A stretch of DNA of 64,000 nucleotides. It comes from Cucumis sativus. Lineage: Eukaryota; Streptophyta; Magnoliopsida; Cucurbitales; Cucurbitaceae. Each line of letters starts with the position of its first letter. The first letter of the stretch is position 1. The position numbers were made by a program, and so were the translations under genes. Under the pieces are notes generated by a model. The model saw nothing but the letters and a program-made list of their open reading frames with translations. It made no database searches and was not told where the DNA came from. Where the stretch lies: NCBI RefSeq assembly GCF_000004075.3, contig NC_026660.2, forward strand, positions 20,339,498-20,403,497, in the 5' to 3' direction. This document shows positions 17,012 to 38,328 of the stretch, in pieces.

Positions 17012-20000
17012 GATTGATCTGTTGTCTCTCAACCGTATCCGAGATTCGATACCCTCTTCGACTAGAGATATGGGACTATATATACACATATATATATCTA
17101 TATAGAAGGAAGTAGGAGTCGTACTTGTGCATGCATTAAATGGGTTGAAGGATAAGAGAGAGTGATGGTTTGGTTTGACTGCTATATTTAATATGGATAA
17201 TGAGTTTGTTTTTTTGTTTGTCTGAATATATGAATGTGTTTAATTATAACAACAGTAAGTCTAGAGAAAGCCAAAATTTGAAGGTTATGCCCCCACACAC
17301 TGATAACAAAAAGGAAACAGGAATGGGACAGAGTTGGTTGGTAGTTTTTCTTTTCTTCTCCTCCTCCTTCTTGTGTATATTTTGTAGTGCAATTTGCATA
17401 CTCAGTCTTTGGATAACTTAAATTAATTACTCTTTTTCTCTCATACATAGATGACGATGTTTTATGGCTCATTTTTCAAGACAATCATTGGTACCAAAAG
17501 TAAAATATACTGTTTGTCTCTGTTTAATCGTAGCTAACAATTGTGAGTTGGGTGAACAATGATTCAAGATTGGTAGATTGTAGAAGTGCACAATCAAAGT
17601 CTCACATAAGAAAATCCATGATATTTAAGGAATGTCAATTATTTTTATTTGTATGAGACATTTTACGATAAAACAAGAAACAAATTAAAGTCTCGAGCAT
17701 TTATGTCCAATTATATTAGCAGAGACGTGTTAGAGGTATACCTCTAACAAGTGGTATCATAGTCATGTCTCTTAGTCATATTAGCGTGCTTCAATCAGTG
17801 ACATGTATGGACATTGTGATCTATGTCAATGAACTTAATTGGCAGAGAATGAACTTTAGTGAAAAGGAGTTTGCTTGGTTAAAAGTGATTTGATTGGGAG
17901 TAAGTAGAACACATTTCCTTTTAAGGGGTGACCTTGTAAACGAAGACCAAATCTTTAAGTAACTATCTAGAGATCGTATGTCCGAATATGTGGATGAGAT
18001 TATAATAAGAGTTTTTTTTGTCACCAAAATCAAAGAGCCGCCTATATGGTTATTTTATTATGACAATAAAATGTATATATAAAAGTTCTTTACTATCTTG
18101 TGAGATTAGTCAAAATTCACATATGTTCTCAAAATTATAGTAGATCGGTTTGATAGATTGTCACATGAAATTTTCGATGTTGGTAAATTAAGCATGTGTG
18201 CTTAGCAAACAACCTTGTTAATTATATGACATCTTTATGATTTGGGATCATATACTTGGTTTCTCACGATAAAAAGCCTTGTAAATGAGACGTTTTCTCA
18301 TCCATGAAACAACGAATGTTGGTTGTGTTAGAGATATATAACAAATTTCTCCATCTATCTCCACAATATTATGATCTTAATCTTTTACTTTTGATTTTCG
18401 GTTTCATCCAAATAGTTTCATATTATTGAAAATTGTTACGTTCATCTCTTATAAATCAACCAACGACCATCATCATTTGATGTGATATGGAAGAAGTTGG
18501 CATTAGAAGGAAGACGTAGCTTGTGGAGTCATTATGCTTGATGGTTTTGGCCCCATGTTTGTTTTGGTCCCAAAAGTTAATATTATATTAAATGTTTCAC
18601 AGAAAGTAGTGAGGGTGTGGGGTTGGGTTTCTTTTGAATGTGAAGCAAAAACCTAGAGCTATAGCACACAGATTTAGCTTCAAGACAAAAGTTTCAAACA
18701 TTTTTGTTTGTAGTTTTTTTTTTCTAATTTTAAAAATTCATTCAATCTATTGGTTTCTCTTTTAAGAACCAACACATCAAAACCTTTCATCATCACCCTC
18801 ATGGCCAACAGATTTGCAAAGATTTCCCATCTCCACACTCCAATTATTATTACTGCCCTTTTTCCCCTTCTATTTCTCTACTCAATTTAAAGAGAAAGAG
18901 AGAGGGAGAAGGATTGGATATATTTGGATTTCTATGGTTGGAGGGGAAAAGGGGGAAATCCTTCACATGCATGCAACATTATCAAAATTGGGTAAGAAGG
19001 AGTGAGAGGTGAAAGTGAACTTTTTTTTTTTTTTTAATTTCTTTGTAGCTACTAGATATTTAATTTTTCATAGCCTCAAGCAAAAATAAAGTTAGGAATA
19101 TTGTTTGATGCTTTTGATCGTTTTCTAACATATGTTAGCGGTAGATGTAGATTTGAATATGAGAGAAAACCCCCCACTATTGCACATCAATAGATACAAA
19201 GTTAATTGAGAAATTAAAAGAAACTAGTCAAAATCGAACCATGAAAATAAAAAACATAACAAAGTTCGTTTTTGTTAGTTAGCATAGATACAAGTAAAAC
19301 ACAATTTAAAAAATATTAACATAAAAAAACTTGAAAGATGTAATGTCTAATGAGTCAACAAAAATGAATTAGTTAAAGGCATACTAAAATGATGAGAAAG
19401 TCACAATGGTCACACACCTTAGACCATTTGCACTATCCATACCTCATTCTTTCAATTGTCTTTGTCACTAGCCACTTTGTCTCACTCTCCTCTAAGACTA
19501 CACCTTCTAAAAATATAGATAGCTTCACATGAAAGTACGACTTTTGAAAATATATATAAGGTTAAAGATTAAGTTATAATTAGCTACAGTGAACTTCTTA
19601 TTTTCTATAGTATTTACTAAATGTGATCGTCTTTATTATTTGACATTCATAATTTTTTAATTATTTGTTATCATGTTTACTATTTTCTTGTTAAACCAAA
19701 ATAGTCATTTATCCCTCAAACACACAGGTTATTATTTTTGTCCCTAGTCACGTGTAGGAAATTCACTCCATTCTCGCTATTTGAAGGAGATGATAGAGGC
19801 CGGGGTTTTGTATCGAAAAATGGAAAATCTAAATGTGGGTGGCGACCCTTTCAATTAAGAAGATGTGAATAGCAACATGGTAGACTTCTTAAACGAAGAC
19901 AGATCATAGAGGGGAGAAACCGAAAGAGTGAGACGTGAGAGATTTAGTGTTTACTTCAACGACAAATGTGAATGATAGCTCAACAACATAATTCAATAGA

Positions 20001-21780
20001 GATGAACAATAGGTCTCTAATGTTGACAAAGGTAGAGGACTAAATGAACACGAATGACAAAGAGGGAGAAACCGAGAGAGTGAGTGGATATATTATTTTT
20101 AGTTAATTTTTTTTAATGAATATTGAAAAAAAGAAGATAGCTAGGAGTTTTTTTTGGATTAAATGTTTGGGCTTGGGCTTGTAGTAAGTGAACTTTATTC
20201 ATTGGGGCCGCAAGGACTCGATCCTACGAGTCTTTTTTTGCTCCCTACTCCTTACCTCAAACACACTCTAATTTTTTTTATATCTTTGAAGCTTGGGGAT
20301 TGTGTTTCTATCATGTCTTTGAAATTTTAAAAGCGACCCTCTAATTTCTAAAGTTTAGAAAAAATGTTTTTTTAAATGGTCATAGAGTGAAGTTGGACTA
20401 ATGCTTTGCTGAAACTCAAACCACATCAAAGCATCTTCTAAATCTCAAGAATAAGTGTCATTTTGCAAGTCGTAAGGAATAAAATGAATCCTAGTCTATT
20501 TAAACTTGAAAGACTAAATAATAAAAATAATAATAAGCATATGGCTACACTTTTAGTTGAGGAAAGCGTTATATTTCTAATGTAAAGTTCTAGTGGAAAC
20601 AAAGCAAGGTCAGAATATTCATAAACATAAACATAGTTCAACAAATGTATAACATAATAATCAACTAAAAGTTTATAAATTTAAATCCTTTATTTTATAT
20701 TATTGAATTATTTTTAATTCAAACTAAGCGACTAACACATGTTAATGGTTTAGAAGTTATCACTACGAACATAACTCAACAATATTCAACACAAAAGTTC
20801 AATTCTCTATAATTATGTATAAAAAGTTTGTCAACTCTATATTTACTATTTAAAAAGTTTGTCGAATAGGATCCAAAAAACTATGTCCGGTTTGGTAGTG
20901 ATTTGAAAACAAAAGATTGAATGAAAATAAAGTTTCACTTATTTTCTTATATTTTGTAAATAGTTTCAACTTTTTGCTATATTTCAAAATGTGACTATAG
21001 TACGTTTTTAATAAATTAATTAAGCATATAACATAAATTACTATAAGTATATTATCTTTTGTTAATACAATTCTATATTTAAAAAATTTGAAATTAAAAT
21101 TCAAAACTCACCAGTAACATAAAGATGGTGTTACTATTATTAAATGGAGATAAAGTAAGAATAAAAATAAAATCACAAAGAGAAAACATTTTAAACCCCT
21201 GTTTATAGGATTGTGATAATAACGATTACAAAAGCAAACATAAGCAGAGGACGTGAAAGTTTTGGAGATTGATAAAGAGGTTAATGACACAACTTGTAAC
21301 CCAAAGAGACTATGGACATATAATAGTATCCAAAGATAATTTATGAAAATATTGTTTTCGCTCTTTGGATTACCAAATTTAAAAAGAGCTTACCCTTTTG
21401 AATCCCTAAATTTGAAAACAGTTTTTAAAAACACAATTCATATTGCCTACCAAACACATATTTTTGATTGAGTATGCACTTTTAATTATAAATAATGCTT
21501 TATCTATTGAATTATATTAAAACGAAAGTGTAAGACAATTATCATGAAGCTAACGTTACTTAAACCATGTTTCAGAATATAACAAAATTTATACTCCTAA
21601 TGTTAGCTAAAAAAAAGTGGTGCATGATTTATGGAGGATAAGAGGAGTCCATAAAGACGTAGAAGCAGTGGAAATGTAAAAAAATTAAACTAAAGAAAGT
21701 TATATAATTATTAGTTACTTTAATTCCACAATCCAAATATAAGTAAATACAGCTAAGCAACTATGACGCAAAACATTTAT
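17012..21780. other. Gene-poor spacer between SAUR and ELF6
   Basis: The first kilobase is upstream DNA of the minus-strand SAUR gene, with TATA-like runs at about 17070-17105 and TGTCTC at 17515-17520. The rest is AT-rich. Open frames are short and show no family resemblance. A possible LTR retroelement remnant at about 17575-17765 is listed separately. Near 20886 and 21455 two segments containing TTTGGTAG and CTACCAAAC lie in opposite orientation and could bound an old non-autonomous element. That is too weak to call. Confidence 0.5.
17575..17765 (+). mobile_element. Possible LTR end with primer-binding-site remnant (decayed)
   Basis: A segment containing AGTCTCACATAAG resembles the start region of many plant LTRs. 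It runs to a short palindrome TTAGAGGTATACCTCTAA at about 17730-17747. Soon after, at 17752-17762, comes TGGTATCATAG, one base different from the initiator-Met tRNA primer-binding core TGGTATCAGAG found just inside Copia LTRs. A similar TTAGAGATATATAACA stretch occurs near 18329. No polyprotein frame is visible. This is weak pattern evidence for a retroelement relic and the boundaries are approximate. Confidence 0.3.
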
Positions 21781-21781
21781 T

Positions 21782-22230
21782 TATATAAATATATATAGAA
21801 AAGATGACAGAAAACACGGTGTATTTTAGCAGTTGAGTATTAGATACTGGTATCATGCGCAGAATAAATAAGGGAGTGGTGAGATCGGTCTTCGTTGGTT
21901 CTTTCTCATTGCTTGGGGTTTGTTTTAGTTTAGAAGGTCAAATTTATCCCATTATCCTTCATGTTACAACAACAGGTGCTGTTTCTTGTTTATTCTCTTC
22001 AATTTCCAAAATATTTTCCTTCTCTGTTCAAGTTTCATGGTCCCTTTATTCGCAGTAATTTCAAATCAGGAACCGTTCTTTTTGTAATTTTCAAATTTAG
22101 GGTTTCCATCAGCTTGGCCAATCTAGTCGGTGTTCATCATAATAGATTTACAAGCAGCGAGTTTTGTGTTCTTTCTCAAACTTATGGTGGCCACCGATTT
22201 CTGTAGTTGGAACTCTGATTTCTTTGTCTA
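21782..22230 (+). promoter_or_regulatory. ELF6 TATA box and leader with upstream ATGs
   Basis: TATATAAAT at 21782-21790 is a plausible TATA box, placing the start of transcription near 21815-21825. The resulting leader of about 400 nt contains upstream ATGs that open frames of 67 codons (21855-22058) and 81 codons (21961-22206, ending 24 bases before the ELF6 ATG). A very short frame also begins in the CTTATGGTGGCC context near 22182. Unless a leader intron removes them, these would lower translation of the demethylase. The ATGs are direct observations; the transcription start and any effect are inferred. Confidence 0.4.
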
Positions 22231-30258
<8,028 letters not shown>

Positions 30259-31519
30259 ATGTGCAGGCAGTTTGTTTCCTTGTGTAGTGAAGAAAGGGCT
30301 GAAGAAGCTCAATGTAGTGTTGTACTTCTAAACTTAGGTTCTCTGATAGTCATGTTAGTGGTCATAAACTTATTTATTCAGAGATTTGTATAGTTTGCTC
30401 AAGGTAACTGATGATATCTCTGGCTGGAATGGAAGCAAAACCAAAAGGTTGTTATGGGGTTTGGTATACATATACCATGGAAAGGTTCTATCATCCTTTA
30501 GAAAAGGATTAAATCTCCCTTTTTGTTGCAAATGTGGAGAGAATTTGTATCTTGTAAAGAGAGAGATTGGAGGATGCTGGAAGACTTCCATCTTGAAAAG
30601 CATACTTGGATATGTTCCAAGTCATGTTACTTCCAAAATTTCCCAAAACCTTCCTTTTATTCTCAAGCTCTCCATGTACAAATTTTGCAAGTAAATAGAA
30701 AATTAGCGATCACTAGGTGTTAGGTTGCATGCATACAAATTTTTTCCGTTTAAAAAATATTTGATGGAAAGTATTGAGGTTGGCGTTACTATTTTTTTCT
30801 TTTGGAAATATTGGTAAAATGTTGATGTCAATAAAAAAACTGTGAAAATAAAAAATTAAATACGCAATGAATAGTTTACACTTTATACATTTAAACAAGG
30901 TAAAGAAGTTTATCGATTCATAATTAAGGTGTAATTGTAATGAGATTATTTATCATTCTTAATGGATTTCAATTTCAAACATTCTGGATTGTCTTTATAT
31001 TTTAAATAAATGGAACTCACTTTTCAGATTACCATTAATTGATTATATATATTTTTTATTCTTTTCATTGTTTGTGATTGTAGTCATGATATATCATACA
31101 AAAACTGGAACTATGACAAAACCACCCATAGTTTGCACTTTATACGCTGTATATCTATGACAAAACACCCCAAATAAGGGAGAACTCAAATTGATAAATT
31201 TGATCTTGCAGAATCCTAAAATCTTACAAAATACACTTGTATTTAATGGTTAGTAACTACAACTATAGATAAAAATATACAAAGAAAGAGAGATGATTTG
31301 GCTTATCTACTTTTGACCTTCATCATAGAATACAATGAATGAGCCAGAAGAAGCAACAAAGCCAAACAAAGAAAAAGAATCAAAATATATACAACCTCTG
31401 AATTGGATCCTTCATGTGATGTGTAAATCCAAAGCTTCTTAGGTGCCTGAAAATGGTTTATTGTTGCTAACTACTTGAAGCAAATGAGAGAGGGGTCTGA
31501 ATTGCACGCAGTTAAGGCA
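30259..31519. other. Convergent 3' flanks of ELF6 and ABCG24
   Basis: The two genes point at each other across about 1.26 kb, which must hold both 3' UTRs and terminators. ELF6 probably ends within the first 450 bases, where short open frames are fragmentary. The middle is AT-rich with no recognisable gene. Confidence 0.55.
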
Positions 31520-34500
31520 TCACTTTCTTCGAAAGATCAACATACATATATACGAAAATATCCGAAAAATCACACCGGTAACCATTAGGAGAAGTAGGCA
31601 TAGGCCCCAGTCATGAAGGTCAAACCCACTTCGATCCAAAGCTCCACAGCGAGTTATCAGCCACACTCCATCATACCTGCAGAACATAGCCAGTTATCTT
31701 AGAAAGTTTGCTCTATCAACCATTTTTGTCCACAAATAACAATTTAGTTAAAAACTCAAATCATTTTTTTGTCCTCTTTAGGCAGAAGCACAAAGATTTG
31801 TGGCAGTCTAGCTTCTTTACAATTTTGCGGAGGTTTTGGATGAGAAATAATGGAATTTTAAGACAGGTTGAGAGATCATGTGAAAATATTTAAGATGTGG
31901 CTAGGTCTAATGCCGCCTTACAAACACTGGTCACTAGACTTTCTTTTTGCAAATATGAGCTTGGTCTTGATCTTTTGGATTGGAGTCGTTTTCTCTAGAC
32001 TCCTTTTTTGTTAGGGCGTGTCTTTTATATGTGTCATTGTATATTCTTTTATTTCTCTTAGAATTTTAACATGGCTAATAAGCCAGTCGATAGCAGCAAA
32101 AGCTCTGGTAAATGGGGCATTCTAAGCATAGTACAAAATTCTGTACTAGCTCACAATGGGAACCAAATTCAAGAGCAAACATGAAATATGAATACTCTAA
32201 GGGACCATTTGGCTCATCAAAGAAGTTGTAAGCAACTCAACATGTTTGCACATTTAGTGAGTGACTCTATCTTTCTATTTTTTTTCTACTTTTCACATTT
32301 ATCCAGAAACTACATCTTTTCCTCTATCTCTACTTTTCACATTTTTCGAGTAACTTCATCTTTCCCTCTTAATCTATTTTTTGTAGTTATCGAGAAACTC
32401 CATCTTACAACTCTACACCCCCAACACAAACTTGTTGACTCTATTCACTCTATTTAATGGGCTGAATGCCCCTGACAAGGAAACTTCAGTCATACCTTTC
32501 AGCATTTGAAATCACTAATGCTTCCACAGCCCATTTGGGGTAGCAAATATCAGATAAAGCCTTCAATACTGAACTAGTTTGAGTCCTTGTTATAAAGAGG
32601 GTTAAAACAACAGGAAGAATGGCTGACCACTGCATAAAACAATATATTTTTGTTAGTGAAAATACAAGAAAACATGGATACTCAAATCAGCAAGCTAAGA
32701 ACTTGTTTATGCAATGCTTTTCACTCACCAGTTGGGCTGCACCTGGCTGAAAGAGGATGGCCAAAGCGTAAGCAATGCCAGTGACACAGTACAAAAGGCA
32801 GAGTAAAACAACATAATGATCTGTAAAGGAAGATCTTGGGTTTGTGAAGGAATAGAACATAGAGAGATACACCAACGGCTTAATCGCTGTATTGAAATGG
32901 TCGACAGTATCCTTTGCCAGAAAATAAGCCAAACTGCTCATCCCAGAAGAACTCTCTCTCCAATACTCTAACTTATCCAAAGAAAATGTTCTCAAAGCCG
33001 CAATTTTTCCTAGAAGGGCTGAAATCAAGACAGAAACATGGTCAGTGGTTATGTAATGAAGCCCAGATAAAAGAGAACACACTGCGTGGAAAAAACGAAG
33101 AGGTAATAAGTAAATATGTTGACATTCGTCATTCATGGAAAGAGATAAATCAGAGAGGACAGGACATGAAGCAGAAAGAATTGGTGACTTACAAACTGCA
33201 ATAACGGTGAAAGCATAGCCACTAACACCAAATGATTGGTCGCTCACATTTGAAATAGATCCAAGGCAGGCACCAGCAAGAAGTAAGATCAAATAATCTA
33301 TAACTTGTATTTTCGAGTCACGTAATCGCTGCTTACCAATTCTGAAAATTCATGGTTATGAAAGAGACAATTTGTCAGCAATTAATGATAAGAGATCATG
33401 AAAATATACAAAGGTGTAAAGCTCTGAGAACTGGAACATAAAGACTTGCTTGACACAACATATCTCAAGATCATTTTTGTTGAAGATTTCTAATTGATAG
33501 TTGTAAATTGTTATATTTCTTTTCAAAAATTGGAAGGAATGTGAAAGATAAATGTAATGTACCTCCCAAGAAAGTATCTGTACTGTTTTAATATGCCTGG
33601 AGTTTTTCGATGGGACAGATCTTTGTTCTTCAAATGCATTCTTAATTTGTCATGATGCTCCTCAACATTACTTCTCATGCCCTGCCATAACTCCCCAGCA
33701 AAAGAAGGTTGTCGCTCGCCAAGAACACGGTTTCTTGTTCCATTAGTTTGCTCCATGTCTGCCGTGCTTGTAGAGTGTCTGACTGACTTCTGTCGCAAAT
33801 CTTCTGGCACTGGGTAACCATTATGAAGCAACCATCTAACAGGGAGCTCTTCATAGCTAATATCTGCATTAGGAGTCACTATACCCTCCAAAATATCAAT
33901 GAAGTGATCTGGAGGGGTAACACGCTCTGGGACATTGATTCCAAGGCCAGAAAAGTATTCTTCAACTCTCCTTGCTGGTCCATGATAAACCGTAAAACCG
34001 CCTTTTGCAAGAAGAACCAAATCGTCGAACATTTTGAATAAGGTGTAGCTGAAACGAAAAATTGCACATTAGTAAACAAGAGACATAATCAAACAGGCAA
34101 CCAAGCTAAAAAGATAAAAGAATGGATTTTTGCATATGTATGGTTGGAAAAGTTACCTTGGTTGATGAACCACCATGCAGATGGTCACACCTTCAAGAGC
34201 TTCTCTCCTGAGTGCTCTAAGAAGCAGTTGGGAAGAAGAGCTGTCCAAACCAGATGTTGGCTCATCTAACAGCAAAACTGAAGGCTCTATCACCATTTCT
34301 AATCCAACATTCACCCTCTTCCTTTGACCTCCAGAGATTCCTCTCTTTTCCACTGTCCCGACCAAGGAGTTTCGCACAGTCTGGAGCCCCAAGAACTCAA
34401 TAACTCTTTCAACAATTAGAACTTTATCTGCTTTGGATAAGTCCACAGAAAGCCTATGACAGTAGGTAGTCCATTATCAAATTGCTTACAGATAGTAAGG

Positions 34501-37500
34501 AATCTCAGCATAAGCAACCAAAATAATACAACCAGACAAGTAGATATACAACTCTAGAAAATAAGTTTGTCAATACTTCTTGGATGAAATAGTCAGTCTT
34601 GAACATAAAACAATATAAGTAAATTTCAATTTCTGAGACTTCATATCTTTTTCTTCACTGCAGAATGTAATCAAATTAAATGTTGGTATGCGCCTATTTA
34701 AATGTGTGTGTCTAGCTGCTAACTAAATATGCACCAGAGGAAGCTTATGCCAGAAATTAGCTCAAGTCAGACCATACATCAATTTCCCATATCAAGTTGT
34801 CACTTTATCTCTCAATTGTTTATCTCGCGCTTTCGAGAAGGTTTCTGAATTCCTCAACGGTTTTCTCAGAGGGAACTTGACATATTCCTCATTACATAGT
34901 ATAAAATCTTAGCTTATTTGTTCATCCAAATGTGATGTCCTTTAGTACCATCTATAACTCAAGCTAATAGCACATGATGATCATCATTTATAGTTATAAC
35001 CCTGATTTAAGATGTCAGAGAATCAGTGAACTGCACACAGACACAAGGAACTCTAATGACTAATTTCTTTGAGATGAGTGAAATTCCCTTGAATAGTTCA
35101 TGTTAATGCACTGAGAGAAAGATACTTCAAGCTTGAATAACAAAGGAAACTAATTATGCAATCCAGAAAATCGAAGTTTAAATCTTGTGGTCAACCACAG
35201 TCAAGATGGTCAGAACAGTTACAAGTTAAAGCATTAAATAAAATAAATTTCAAGTAGATAAAGAACTAAACAAAGAAGAAAAGTTCAAATACCTGCAGTT
35301 TGCACTGAACCATAGATTCTCTTCCACTGTCAAGTTCCCGTGTACGATATCATCTTGAGGCACAAAACCCATAATTCTTTTATAGGACAGAATCGATTCA
35401 TTCTTTCCATTTATTAGAATAGAACCTGTAGTCTTGCATCCAATTGCTTTTCCAGCCAAAGCAGAAAGAAATGTTGTTTTTCCAGCCCCAGATGGGCCCA
35501 TGACAGCAGTAATCCGACCAGGCTTAATATTTCCAGTGACACACCTCAACAGATGCTTGTTTTTTGCTTTCAAAGTAAGATTTAAATCTTTAAAAGAAAC
35601 TTCAATAGGAGGGCGCCTTTTATTCTCAGGATTAGTTGCCATTTTAATTACACCAGAGAAAGTAAGATTTTGATCCTCTTGCTGCTGAGCTTTTTCTTTC
35701 TCAAGTTGCACATAAGCATACTTAAAAATCTGGCTGTGAGTGCTTGAACGTTTTCCCTTTGGGATATGTTTCTCAACACCATCACCACCAGATTCAAAAT
35801 GATGGCCTGCATGACCATTCGGGTCTTTTTCAGTTTCATGTGTTATCTCCATGAGATCAATCTGGTTATCTTTTCTTCCTTCTATATGATCAGACGAAGC
35901 CATTGACGTGGTTGGGATATGTGAATGTGAAGTCGATAAATCATCATCTGTTACAGATTCGGATTGATCCAAAATCTTGAATTTTTCTGTACCTGAGTTC
36001 TTCACACGTGAGAACTTTCGTGATAGTTGAACTTGCAAACCACTAGCATGCTTCTTTGCAGCATCTTTTGCAGCTTTCCACCTTTGTTGTGCTTTGGCTG
36101 TTGCTCTAGCACTTTTTGCTGCTGCCTCCCTTGACTTGGCAAGTCTCCTTTCTCTAGCAGCAAGAACTTGGTCGGAGAAATTGTAAATTATGAGAAGCAA
36201 AGTGCTCAAAGCCACCTGCATAAGCAAATAAAAGAGCCGGCTCTTATCCCTCATATTACCTTACTCTTACTAGAGTTGATACAAGACTTCTCTATTTTCA
36301 GAATTATCGATGGAACGCAAGAAAATAACACTTGAAGACTTAAATGAAAAGAAAAGGTTGAGCGAAAATATATAACGACGCTTGATTGGCAATCTAGAGA
36401 TTCAGATTTTGACTTGGATAGATGACTTACCAAAAGCATTACTCCATAAGCGTGAATATTTTGATTTGAGGAGTTTGCATCACATGAAGTAAGCTTGAAA
36501 CATCCTGCAAGATGTCCATAGTAGAATAGCTAAATATCAATAATATGTCAAAAGAACATCTATATTCCTTAGACATCTGTTGGAAGTATATGAAATTCAG
36601 CAAAAACACTTACTATTCTGAGAAGTTGAACCCATTCTGCAGTAATTTCTGAAATAACAGCAAAATAGATAGATATGATTAGAAAGCTAGATATTCTTTG
36701 CCCTCTTACCTAAGAACGGTGATTAAATAGTACAGTTTGAACCAAGAAACATTGGTTTACAACAAAGCAGTGGTTAGATATAGGTCAATACCCAGTATCA
36801 CAAGGAAGTTTTTCGGTGCTTGTTGGACAAAATGATCCCTCTGAACAAAACATTTCACTACTACGATCAACATCAGCCCACATATTTGCTCCTCCACAGG
36901 TATGGTTGGGCCGCCCCGGCGGTAGTTGGTAAAGGTATCTGCAAAACCAAGAAAATGAATAACTTCATTGAGACTTTATGCTGAAGACCATACACAAGTG
37001 ACATACAGAGTTAAGTTTTGTACTTACGGTTCACATACTCCAGTTGTTGCATTTAACTTAGCAAGAGGACAATAGGATCCTAAAGGACATGCTGGCAGAT
37101 GCAATAATACAAGATGAAAACATTGTTAGAATGTGAGAGACTTCGTGCACGGCCAAGGGGAGAAGCATAAGATCACAAATCAGCAACTTATAAGGGTACA
37201 AAACAAGCTTATAAAAGTTCAAAATTTACAAAAGGCAATGAAAATGATGAAATTTCTATATATTCAATATGCATTAACAAAACACTTCAACGACTCCACA
37301 GTAATATATGTAGATTATACAGTCAAATGGTTAATAGGAAGCAGTTATAGATCAAAATACTTACGTATCATGCATGTAAGACCCTGAGGACAAAAGAAAC
37401 CCTCACAACAAGCTTGGCAATCTTGCACTCTTGAAGGAATTTGCTGGGAATTACTAAGGTCAACGTGCTGATCAGGACCCACACTACATGCCCATCCTGG

Positions 37501-38328
37501 CTCACAACCAGAAGCCCATGATGTCAAATTGCAATTCTTGTTGAGTTTCAAGAAGGAACCGCTTGCAGGATTTTGAAGAATGATACTATCAAAGTAAAAG
37601 TTGACTTCTGCTGCAGTACACAGACGCTTTGTGAAATCTCCTGTCGCAAAACCAACACAAGATAGAAATCAACACCATGTGACTGAAGGTAACTATTACA
37701 AAAATGGAAGAGTTTTCTTTTTTATTTTTCTTCTTTCTCCTTAAGGATTACTCATACCATTGGTCTTCTGAAAGCAAGAAGACAAGAACTCCAGATTAGA
37801 ATAGTTAAAGGCTCTATTCCAATCAGCATCCCTAAAAAGCCATCAAACCATCAAAGTTTCAGACTGAATGAAAATCTAAGGAAAATGTAAAAGGATATTA
37901 GAACACTTCAAAACTAAGAATCATTAAGCTAAAACAAAAAAAGGCGCCAAGCTCAAGATTTCATAATTGAACTTCATATCACATCTCAGAAATCCAGAAA
38001 TAAGTAAAGTGCCAACCAAGATTCCACATCCATTCCATTTCTCTCAAATTCTCAACAGCCAAACAGAGCAAAAATTTGAAAGTACAAGGATTAAAAAAAA
38101 AACTCACGTGTCCCTGGAGCAAAAACGGAAGCGGGTACTGAGTTCTGTGTTAATGGTTGAACTCAAATTGGAGAGCTGACCATTGGCAATCGACAAGATA
38201 AATGGAAGTGCTGCAGGGCTGGCAAGCTGATTGGCATCCACATTCTGGCTATAAACAAACTGATTCCAGCTCAAACCGAGGAGGAGTAAAAGAAAGAAAA
38301 CGAAAGAAATTGTGGGGATCAAGTTCAT
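31520..38328 (-). CDS. ABCG24: ABC transporter G family member, ABCG24/28 type
   Basis: Half-size ABCG exporter: signal-like hydrophobic start (about 1-25), Cys-rich extracellular domain, one membrane span near 300, then nucleotide-binding domain and C-terminal membrane domain. Exons 5' to 3': 38328-38108, 37831-37758, 37640-37365, 37091-37028, 36938-36792, 36648-36614, 36504-36431, 36215-35293, 34453-34157, 34048-33563, 33341-33193, 33018-32729, 32629-32496 and 31676-31520. They join in frame to 1,108 residues, close to Arabidopsis ABCG24/28. Walker [10 protein letters not shown] is at about 537-545, signature ISGGQ at 644-648, and Walker B LLLDE ends at Glu669. The last exon ends FRRK then TGA. 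Wording around DLSHRKTP and DLSKADKV is nearer ABCG24 than ABCG28, from memory. The substrate is unknown; ABCG28 acts in pollen-tube secretion. It must work as a dimer. Confidence 0.93.

Noticed and set aside
17012-17089. Longer SAUR form starting at the ATG at 17089
   Set aside because: That ATG abuts a TATA-like sequence and the added residues are not family-like. It is kept only as an alternative.
32188-32457. 89-residue plus-strand frame between the last ABCG24 exons
   Set aside because: It lies wholly within the last ABCG24 intron (31677-32495) on the other strand and shows no family features.
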